From IMG/VR virus record IMGVR_UViG_3300009167_000018, positions 1 through 37,825 of that record: 37,825 bases of DNA. One strand, given 5' to 3'. The notes under the pieces were generated by a model. It searched no databases. It was not told where the DNA came from and saw nothing but the letters and a program-made list of their open reading frames with translations. This DNA is from a virus. The position numbers and the translations under genes were made by a program. Shown here one piece after another: positions 1 through 5,614 of the stretch (its first letter is position 1; every line of letters begins with the position of its first letter).

Positions 1-477
1 GACGTGCTGTCCGACATCGACGAGCCCGCCGTCGTGTTCTGCCGGTTCAAGTGCGACTTGGCAAACGTCGCCAAGGCCTGCGACGACCTGAAGCGGCTGC
101 ACTACGAGCTGTCCGGCAGCAAGAACGAACTGTGGGTGTGGAAGTCACAGTGCGGGGAAGGGAACAGGCCGGTCATCGCGGTGCAGATCCAGGCCGGCGG
201 CGTCGGCATCAGCATGGTGCAAGCGCGGTACTGCATCTACATGTCGAAGGACTTCAACCTCGGCAGCTACGAGCAGTCCCTGGCCCGCGTCCACCGCCCC
301 GGCCAGGACGAGAACGTGACCTACATCCACCTCATTGCGAAGGGGACGATCGACGAGACCATCAACAAAGCGCTCGCGAAGCGCAAGGATACCGTGGAGG
401 CCCTGTTGGCAGAACTTGGAGAAAAAGATGGAGAAGAAGACGTGTCAGAGGTGTGGTCAGGAGAAGACGCTCGATGA
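1..477 (+). CDS. SNF2-type DNA helicase, C-terminal part (5' end outside window)
   Basis: The open frame enters from the left edge, so only the last 159 or so residues are visible. They form the C-terminal RecA-like lobe of an SF2/SNF2 helicase: a motif V-like segment (AGGVGISM, about residues 64-71 counted from the GTG at 4) and a clear motif VI (QSLARVHRPGQ, 91-101) whose arginines would contact ATP. A short acidic tail follows. Phage SNF2 helicases usually sit among replication and recombination genes, which fits what follows here. The GTG at 4 is only the first possible start in the visible part and is very unlikely to be the true start. The 3' end overlaps the next gene by 50 bp. The fold assignment is strong; the exact role (replication restart, recombination) is inference. 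Confidence 0.9.
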   Translation, partial: DVLSDIDEPAVVFCRFKCDLANVAKACDDLKRLHYELSGSKNELWVWKSQCGEGNRPVIAVQIQAGGVGISMVQARYCIYMSKDFNLGSYEQSLARVHRPGQDENVTYIHLIAKGTIDETINKALAKRKDTVEALLAELGEKDGEEDVSEVWSGEDAR

Positions 478-823
478 GTTCCACTACCGAGCACGCAGCA
501 AGGACGGCCGGCAGGCCTACTGCAAGGACTGCAACACAGCGCAGGCCGCAGAGTGGGGAGTGGACAACATAGAGAAAAGGAGGCTGTACCAGAGGAGAAC
601 GTACCAGCGCTACAAGATCAAGTTTGCCGTCAAGGACAAGGCACATAAGGCGTTTGCCAGAGGAGAGATCGAGTGGAAGCCGTGTGAGTTGTGCGGGTGT
701 AAGGAGTCGGAGATGCACCACGAAGACTACAACAAGCCGTACGACGTCACGTGGCTGTGTCACCAGTGCCACATGGCGCTCCACGCAGCGAAGCGAGAGG
801 CAGCTCGGAAGGTGAGGAGATGA
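428..823 (+). CDS. HNH endonuclease-like zinc protein
   Basis: 131 residues, starting at an ATG preceded by GGAG at 418-421 inside the end of the helicase gene. Two metal-binding parts are visible. The first is an N-terminal four-Cys knuckle (C6, C9, C32, C35) with the EFHxR...DG...YCKDC pattern seen at the N terminus of many phage endonuclease VII/HNH proteins. The second is a C-terminal HNH-like module (C86-x2-C89, H97-H98, N102, C111-x2-C114, H119). Such small HNH proteins are free-standing nucleases, sometimes homing-type, sometimes helpers of packaging or recombination. No neighbour fixes the role here. The stop overlaps the next start (ATGA). An open alternative is a non-catalytic DNA-binding zinc protein. 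Confidence 0.75.
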   Translation: MEKKTCQRCGQEKTLDEFHYRARSKDGRQAYCKDCNTAQAAEWGVDNIEKRRLYQRRTYQRYKIKFAVKDKAHKAFARGEIEWKPCELCGCKESEMHHEDYNKPYDVTWLCHQCHMALHAAKREAARKVRR

Positions 824-1434
824 GCTTCATCATCGACGATCGCATCGAGTTCATCCATATCCCGAAGACCGGCGGGCGGTGGATCGAGTCGTGCTGCGAG
901 GGGCACATACAGCAGATCGGCAGCCGACACTCTGGTCGTGAAACGATGCTCCCGAGCTTCGCCGTTGCGAGGGCGCCGTACCCGTGGTTCAAGTCAGTCC
1001 ACTCGTACCTCAAGCAGCGCTCGTACCTCAAGGACAGGAGCGTCAACGGTGTGAAGCGGTGGCTTCATGACACGGAGTACGCCTACCTCGGTTGCTTGAA
1101 GTCGCTCGGTGATCCGAATGCCTCTCTTGACGAGCTGCTCACGGAGTACCTCGCGAAGATGGCCGGGTGGTACAGCCGCAGCACCGTGGCCACGTTGCAG
1201 GGAGCAACCGTGCTGCTCGACATGATGGACCTCAGGAACGACTTCATGAAGGTGACCGTCGGGCTGGACTTCGGGGCCGGTGTCAAGATCAGAGAGAGGA
1301 TCAGAAAAAGCCCCATGGTCAACGTAACGTCGGGGAAGACCGACGCTCACAACACCGACCTCATCGTCAGACTGATCAACGCAGAGCAGGAGTACTACGA
1401 CTACGTTCTACCGAAAGGAGTGCAGCATGATTGA
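820..1434 (+). CDS. Sulfotransferase-like protein
   Basis: 204 residues, starting at the ATG of an ATGA overlap and preceded by GGTGAGG. The N terminus carries FIHIPKTGGRW (residues 11-21), the 5'-phosphosulfate-binding loop typical of carbohydrate sulfotransferases (usual form HIPKTGGT/S). About 30 residues later RAPYPWFKS (51-59) matches the 3'-phosphate-binding R-x-P-Y-x-x-x-x-S segment. The family uses PAPS to sulfate sugars or proteins. The length is short for the family (commonly 230-300), so the acceptor-binding part may be reduced. It sits in an early region among small unknown genes, so modification of a host target or a phage component cannot be told apart. The motif match is good; activity is inference. 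Confidence 0.7.
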   Translation: MSFIIDDRIEFIHIPKTGGRWIESCCEGHIQQIGSRHSGRETMLPSFAVARAPYPWFKSVHSYLKQRSYLKDRSVNGVKRWLHDTEYAYLGCLKSLGDPNASLDELLTEYLAKMAGWYSRSTVATLQGATVLLDMMDLRNDFMKVTVGLDFGAGVKIRERIRKSPMVNVTSGKTDAHNTDLIVRLINAEQEYYDYVLPKGVQHD

Positions 1435-1840
1435 CACAGCGTTGCTCACCGACTACCTCGACATCCTCGACAAGATCGACTCAACGGAGGCGTCGCTCCA
1501 GGACCTGAAGGACGCCAAGAAGGACATGGCGGCGAAGATCCACTCGATGCTGTCCGCAGAGGGCGCCGGCAAGATCAGCGTGCGTGGCGCCACCCTGTCG
1601 CCACGGCGTACCATGCGGGCGAGCGCCCACTCCATGCCGATGCTCATCGAGAAGCTCAAGGCTTTCGGGCTCGACCCGCTGGTGAAGGAGACCGTCAACG
1701 CGCAGACGCTCACGGGGTGGGTCAACGCGTTCGACCCGGACCGCATGTGCAGCGTCGACGAGCTGCGCGAGCGCCTGCCGGAGGAGGTGCGCGAGGCCAT
1801 CAACCTGTACGAGCAGCTCGAGATCAGCGTTCGGAGGTGA
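1427..1840 (+). CDS. Conserved phage protein of unknown function
   Basis: 137 residues; the ATG at 1427 overlaps the preceding gene by 8 bp and has AAAGGAG upstream. The first 45 residues are a charged helical stretch (probable coiled coil, SLQDLKDAKKDMAAK). A small glycine-containing turn follows, then a segment LVKETVNAQTLTGWVNAF (about residues 86-103) of a kind I recall from small proteins in phage DNA-metabolism clusters. No catalytic motif is visible. I do not recognise a function; the layout (helical hairpin plus conserved tail) suggests a small partner of a replication or recombination protein, which is inference only. Confidence 0.8.
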   Translation: MIDTALLTDYLDILDKIDSTEASLQDLKDAKKDMAAKIHSMLSAEGAGKISVRGATLSPRRTMRASAHSMPMLIEKLKAFGLDPLVKETVNAQTLTGWVNAFDPDRMCSVDELRERLPEEVREAINLYEQLEISVRR

Positions 1841-1844
1841 AGCC

Positions 1845-2090
1845 ATGAGCCCCTACGAAGACGCGGAGCGCCTGAACACGGAGATCGAGCACCTGAGAGA
1901 GCTGCTCCAGCAGACGCAGAAGACGATCACCCACCAGTACGACGTGATCCGAGAGCTGAAGCTCGAGCTGCTCAGCTACAAGGAAGCCGTCGAGGAGCAC
2001 GACGACCAAGAGGAGGAGTGCTACAGAATCGCCGACAGGATGGCGTTGCGCAGGGAGAATGATAAGATTGCTGACCGGAGGTCCACATGA
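1845..2090 (+). CDS. Small coiled-coil protein, unknown function
   Basis: 81 residues, ATG preceded by CGGAGGTG 5 nt upstream. Almost the whole sequence is a charged heptad-like helix rich in Glu, Leu, Arg and Gln (ERLNTEIEHLRELLQQTQK, then KLELLSYKEAVEEHDDQEEE), so it is probably an oligomeric coiled coil. It has no signal peptide, membrane segment or cysteine cluster. It sits 4 bp after the preceding gene, and its stop overlaps the start of the secreted-protein gene. Function unknown. Confidence 0.75.
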   Translation: MSPYEDAERLNTEIEHLRELLQQTQKTITHQYDVIRELKLELLSYKEAVEEHDDQEEECYRIADRMALRRENDKIADRRST

Positions 2091-2623
2091 AGATCGTGAT
2101 GACTCTGATCGCACTGCTCCTGGCCGTTGCACCGTGCTTCGCCCAGGCGTACCCGGAGGAGCTGGCCGGCGACATCTTCGTCGGCGCTCACGAGGGGCTG
2201 AAGTTCTTCCCCACGGAAGCCGTCAACATCCCCTGGAGCATGCCAGACCCGACTGGAATCGACCTGTTCTGGATCGTGGACATCGGTGGCCCGTCCATGC
2301 CTCCGATCCCCTACATCAACGTCCACACTGTGTGTCTGGCCAACGAGAGTGGGTGCCTGATTCCATCCAACACGCCGCAGATCGTCTACGTGTGGGATCA
2401 CGACATGAAGGCCTACGCCAGCATCGTGACCACGGGTGACGGTACACTCGGCATCGACGCCTACACGTGGTCGTACTACACGTGGCGCCACTACTACGGC
2501 ACATTGGAGTACACTGGTTCGCCCCCGCAGTGGTGGGACTGGGGCTGGTACTTCCTTGACGTTGCGGTTCCTGCTGTCCCGAGGTTGCCCGAACATCAAC
2601 AGATCGAACCGGCCATCGAATAA
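2087..2623 (+). CDS. Secreted protein with signal peptide, unknown function
   Basis: 178 residues, ATGA overlap with the gene before and GGAGGTCC as ribosome binding site. The N terminus is a textbook Sec signal (MK, then IVMTLIALLLAVAP) with a likely type I cleavage after AQA at residue 20. The mature part is rich in Trp, Tyr, Pro and Gly, with a short CLANESGC loop that could hold a disulfide, and a cluster of aromatic residues near the C terminus. There is no lipobox and no second membrane helix, so it should be periplasmic or extracellular. A soluble exported protein in an early operon could act on the envelope, for example in superinfection exclusion; that is inference. No family recognised. 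Confidence 0.8.
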   Translation: MKIVMTLIALLLAVAPCFAQAYPEELAGDIFVGAHEGLKFFPTEAVNIPWSMPDPTGIDLFWIVDIGGPSMPPIPYINVHTVCLANESGCLIPSNTPQIVYVWDHDMKAYASIVTTGDGTLGIDAYTWSYYTWRHYYGTLEYTGSPPQWWDWGWYFLDVAVPAVPRLPEHQQIEPAIE

Positions 2624-2638
2624 ACATAGGAGGTGTGT

Positions 2639-3369
2639 ATGGCCAAGAGCGAGATCGTGAAGGCTGGATCTTTCGCCGCCCTGGCTCCGATCGAGGGTGA
2701 CCTCGGTCTCCAGGACATCGTCAACATCAACATGGCGGGAGCGGCGTCGACCCCAGCATGCTCGACCGCGTCAAGGTCCCGAGCGGCGGCGGTCTGGCGT
2801 GGGAGGTCCCCACTCTCGAGGGCGAGACGGAGCCGAAGAAGGAGCTGGTCGGCGTCATCGTCGGCATCCAGAACATCCGGTCGTACTACGCGAGGGAGTA
2901 CACGGGTGGCAACGAGCCGCCGGACTGCTCCAGCCGCGACGGCATCTTCGGCGAGCCGGCGAGCGACTCCGCTGAGGGCTACGGCGGTCGCTGCTCTGCC
3001 TGCCCCATGTCCGCGTGGAAGAGCGGCAAGAACGGCGGGCAGGCGTGCTCGCAGCGCAAGCTCCTGCTCCTCCTCCAGGAGGACTCGATGCTGCCCATCG
3101 TGGTCAACGTCCCGCCGACCAGCCTGCGCGAGCTGGATCAGTTCCTGCTCCGACTGACCGCGAAGAAGCTCCCCTTCTTCAAGGCCGTCGTGGCCCTCAA
3201 GCTCGTGAAGGAGAAGAGCAGCGGCGGCATCGACTACGCCCGCATCGCTCCGAGCTTCGTCCGCGTCCTCGATGAGGGCGAGGCGAAGTCCGCTCAGGCG
3301 CTCTACGCCGGCCTCCGGTCCGTCTTCGGACACGTCGCCCAGGAGACCGCATCGCAGGGCACCTTCTAG
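2639..3369 (+). CDS. Conserved Cys-containing phage DNA-metabolism-like protein, interrupted by a frameshift
   Basis: An excellent ribosome binding site (GGAGGTG at 2629) and ATG at 2639 open a frame (MAKSEIVKAGSFAAL...) that runs well to about 2740, then turns into Arg/Ser-rich nonsense. From about 2742 the sensible protein continues one frame back (GVDPSMLDRVKVPSGGG to the stop at 3369) without its own ribosome binding site. Adding one G near 2741 joins the two as MAGGGVDPSMLDR, giving about 243 residues. The C-terminal part has Cys pairs (PPDCSS, GRCSACP, QACSQ) that could bind metal, and a LPIVVNVPPTSLREL segment of a kind I recall from conserved phage proteins beside recombination genes. 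Either a single-base deletion in the phage, an assembly error, or less likely recoding. Confidence 0.75.
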
Positions 3370-3387
3370 GCCAACATCTGTTGACCT
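3368..3387 (+). repeat. Dispersed 20-bp palindrome, noncoding copy 1
   Basis: AGGCCAACA-TC-TGTTGACCT, near-palindromic 9-bp arms with a 2-bp centre. The preceding base is T, so the first three bases of TAGG are the stop codon of the upstream gene. It reads in the direction of transcription and lies just before the hairpin at 3391. Outside the centre it is identical to the copies at 10841-10822 (minus) and 13928. Confidence 0.8.
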
Positions 3388-3390
3388 CAC

Positions 3391-3414
3391 CACCCGGCCC
3401 GAAAGGGCCGGGTG
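3391..3414 (+). terminator. Hairpin, probable terminator or processing stem
   Basis: Perfect 10-bp stem CACCCGGCCC / GGGCCGGGTG with a GAAA tetraloop, followed by CTTTCT. The T tract is weak, so attenuation or RNA stabilisation is as likely as full termination. The next gene starts only 18 nt downstream. Confidence 0.65.
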
Positions 3415-3431
3415 CTTTCTCTGGAGGTTTC

Positions 3432-3734
3432 ATGAAAAGCAAGCGAGAGCGATTCACAGACCGGCTCAACGACGTCCAGGGCGCTCAGGCCCTGATGATG
3501 TCGAACCTGGAAGACGCCTACGACTACATCCTGAAGTCGTTCGCCACCACCACGAAGCTGGCAATCGACGCAGCAGATGCGGAGATTGAGCGGCTGAAGA
3601 AGGACGAGCTGGAACTCATGCGCCAGAACCACCCGCTGTTCGACAAGCTGAGAGAGTTGCAGCGCCTTGCCTACCTGCACCAAGAAAGCGTCGACTGGCG
3701 CAACAAGCCCTGGTGGAAGCGGCTCTTCTCATGA
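3432..3734 (+). CDS. Hypothetical protein
   Basis: 100 residues, ATG at 3432 with GGAGG at 3423-3427. This start is preferred to upstream in-frame ones because they lie within the hairpin and have no ribosome binding site. The protein is mainly helical and charged, with Met/Leu-rich central helices and a basic, Trp-containing end (WRNKPWWKRLF). No known motif. Its stop overlaps the primase start (ATGA), so the two are probably translationally coupled. Confidence 0.75.
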   Translation: MKSKRERFTDRLNDVQGAQALMMSNLEDAYDYILKSFATTTKLAIDAADAEIERLKKDELELMRQNHPLFDKLRELQRLAYLHQESVDWRNKPWWKRLFS

Positions 3735-5368
3735 AGATGGAGTCTGACTTCTTCCGCGCTCTCTACGGCAGGTACGAGCCCGAGGGAGACGCGTGGGTAG
3801 TCGTCGGTCCGAAGGCCGGCCCGTACGAGTGTTTCCATGTCGACGACATCAAGCTCGACCAGGAGCTTGGCGCGAACGACATGTACTTCCGTCTGTGCCC
3901 GCTGTCGGAGAAGCCGCCGTCTGTCCACCAGCGCGGCACCGCCGACAAGAGCTGCGCGCTCACGTTCGTGTGGCTCGACCTGGACTGTGGAGACAAGGGC
4001 AACGGGAAGCGCTACTTCCCGTCCGTAGAGGAGGCCGTGCAGTGGGTAAAGAAGTACCTTCCGTGGAGCGTCATCGTTCTGTCTGGGACGGGTGTACACG
4101 TCTACTGCGTGCTGTCTTCCCCCATCGAGATCAACACGAGGGAGGACTTCAGCCGAGCACATGCCCTCTCCCACAGATTCCAGCAGTACGCAAGGGAAAT
4201 GAGTGGGTACGAGATCGACAGCACCCACGACCTCGCTCGCGTCCTGAGGATCCCTGGATCGACCAACTCCTCGTGTGGGAGAAGAGTCGAGGTACTGGAG
4301 CAGAGAGACTCAACCGTGGACGAGGAGGTCATTTCTGGCCTCCCCGTACAGAAGACCATCCAACATGCACCCCAGTCACGCTCGGATCAGGACTTCAGGT
4401 TGGACCCGGACTGCACGGTCGACGTCAACTTCCTGATGCAGCTCTTCCAGGTGAACCCGACACTCTACGAGGCGTGGTCGGGGAACAGGGAGCTGCCGGG
4501 GAGTGACCACAGCCCGAGCGCCTACAGGATGTCGATGATCTCGTTCCTCATGCACGCCGGCCTCGAGAAGCAGGACGTGGTCGACATCACGATCCGCTAC
4601 CTGCTCGACCAGAGGAAGTTCAGGGTCGACCAGATCAAGCTCGACAGGCCCGAGGTGTGGGCGTCCGAGATCGCGAAGTGCAAGGTCATGGACATGACCC
4701 ACGACGACATCCAGGTCGTGATCGAAAAGTCCAGCAAGGACGAGCAGCTCTCCACGGTGGCAGCGCTGATGGAGTTCCCCGACCCGAGCAAGCTGAAGGG
4801 GATCTCCAGGTTCAGCGTCATGTCGAGCGACGACACGCTCGACGACGTCGTGCTCCAGCTCCACGTGGAGGTCAACGGGGAGATCGTGAAGGTGCGTCTA
4901 CCGAACCCGACGTCGAGGTCGGACTCGAGGAAGGTGCTGTTCAACATGACCGGGATCTTCCTCCCGCACTACTCGTCGAAGAGAGCGGCCGAGGCCAACC
5001 GAAAGTGGGAGAGCGCCATGAGTCTGGCGTGGCACGCGGCAGAGATAGGCGACCCCGTCACCACAGACTCGGCGGCGTGCCTGCTGCACGCCATCAAGAG
5101 CTTCGCCGGCAGCGGGGAGATGGCAGACGGCCTGGAGCAGGCGAAGGCGACAGGGCGCCCGTGCATCGACGACGGCCTCTACGTGATCCCGACCAACTCG
5201 CTCAACGCGCTGGCCACGACCATGTATCCGGCGCTGCGCGCGAACAAGGAACTGCACAGGGCGGTCAAGGAACTGGGGAGGGTGGGCGTCATGAAGAACC
5301 AGCAGGTCTACAAGGGGATTCGCATGGCCTGCCTGCTCGTTCCACCCCACCTGATCGAGGAGGAATAG
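3731..5368 (+). CDS. Archaeo-eukaryotic-type primase (prim-pol)
   Basis: 545 residues, starting at the ATG of an ATGA overlap (a second ATG two codons later is possible). The N-terminal 180 residues hold the AEP catalytic motifs in order: motif I as LDLD within FVWLDLDCG (83-85 are DLD), motif II as SGTGVHVY (118-125), and motif III around D163 in DSTHDLARVLRIPGS. These residues would bind metals and nucleotide. The middle (about 245-330) looks like the helical primase C-terminal module (NPTLYEAWSGN, then YRMSMISFLM). The rest is unassigned and has no Walker A, so no fused helicase is seen. It would make primers for phage replication, probably with the helicase gene downstream. Confidence in the family is high. 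Confidence 0.88.
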   Translation: MKMESDFFRALYGRYEPEGDAWVVVGPKAGPYECFHVDDIKLDQELGANDMYFRLCPLSEKPPSVHQRGTADKSCALTFVWLDLDCGDKGNGKRYFPSVEEAVQWVKKYLPWSVIVLSGTGVHVYCVLSSPIEINTREDFSRAHALSHRFQQYAREMSGYEIDSTHDLARVLRIPGSTNSSCGRRVEVLEQRDSTVDEEVISGLPVQKTIQHAPQSRSDQDFRLDPDCTVDVNFLMQLFQVNPTLYEAWSGNRELPGSDHSPSAYRMSMISFLMHAGLEKQDVVDITIRYLLDQRKFRVDQIKLDRPEVWASEIAKCKVMDMTHDDIQVVIEKSSKDEQLSTVAALMEFPDPSKLKGISRFSVMSSDDTLDDVVLQLHVEVNGEIVKVRLPNPTSRSDSRKVLFNMTGIFLPHYSSKRAAEANRKWESAMSLAWHAAEIGDPVTTDSAACLLHAIKSFAGSGEMADGLEQAKATGRPCIDDGLYVIPTNSLNALATTMYPALRANKELHRAVKELGRVGVMKNQQVYKGIRMACLLVPPHLIEEE

Positions 5369-5369
5369 G

Positions 5370-5519
5370 ATGACCGGGGATATAGGCAAAAACGCGCCAA
5401 TGATTTCCTTGGCGACCCTGGGCTGTACCCATAGTCCTATACCGACCTGCTACTCATTGCATAGTCGTACCGGTACGCGTTCTATAAACTCTCTATACGC
5501 GTCATATAATTTGTACTAA
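5370..5519 (+). CDS. Possible 49-residue ORF over the AT-rich leader
   Basis: An ATG immediately after the primase stop has a good ribosome binding site (GAGGAGG at 5357-5363) and opens a 49-codon frame ending at TAA 5517-5519. Composition is unlike the neighbours: many Ser, Thr and Tyr with AT-rich codons, and no domain. The frame may be fortuitous, because the same stretch looks regulatory. Kept as a low-confidence leader peptide candidate. Confidence 0.2.
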   Translation: MTGDIGKNAPMISLATLGCTHSPIPTCYSLHSRTGTRSINSLYASYNLY

Positions 5520-5562
5520 GTCTTGAGTCTTCAAGACTCACATTTCTTGAGAATTGTCTCAA

Positions 5563-5582
5563 GAAGTTCTTGGCGAACCGGA
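5563..5582 (+). repeat. 20-nt direct repeat, copy 1
   Basis: GAAGTTCTTGGCGAACCGGA, identical to 13743-13762. Similarity continues weakly to a shared GAGCG word in both places. Here it is noncoding, directly upstream of the helicase ribosome binding site. Confidence 0.8.
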
Positions 5583-5614
5583 ACATGACATGAGCGGTTT
5601 GACTGGAAGGAAGG

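Larger units (their letters stand above)
5370..5614 (+). promoter_or_regulatory. AT-rich regulatory region upstream of the helicase gene
   Basis: About 245 bp of conspicuously AT-richer DNA inside a GC-rich operon. It holds a perfect TATAAT at 5505-5510 with no convincing -35 box, two TACGCGT words flanking TATA-rich DNA (5474-5502), a 12-bp palindrome CGTACCGGTACG (5466-5477), an inverted repeat CGCCAA/TTGGCG (5395-5400 and 5409-5414), and two hairpins: AGTCTTGA/TCAAGACT (5519-5538) and TTCTTGAGA/TCTCAAGAA (5544-5565). A transcript from the TATAAT would start near 5517 and carry both hairpins as its leader. A promoter or operator cluster is likely; a replication origin beside primase and helicase is an alternative. 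Confidence 0.55.

Noticed and set aside
1729-1747. GGGTCAACGCGTTCGACCC as a further copy of the palindrome
   Set aside because: Different centre and mismatched arms; it lies in a WVNAFDP coding context and does not fit the 9-2-9 layout.
2735-2745. Programmed -1 frameshift at the broken gene
   Set aside because: No X-XXY-YYZ heptamer in the reading frame and no obvious pseudoknot; a one-base loss explains it more simply.
4657-5373. Alternative plus frame through the primase C terminus
   Set aside because: Arg/Gly/Asp-rich out-of-frame reading; the primase frame is continuous and motif-bearing.
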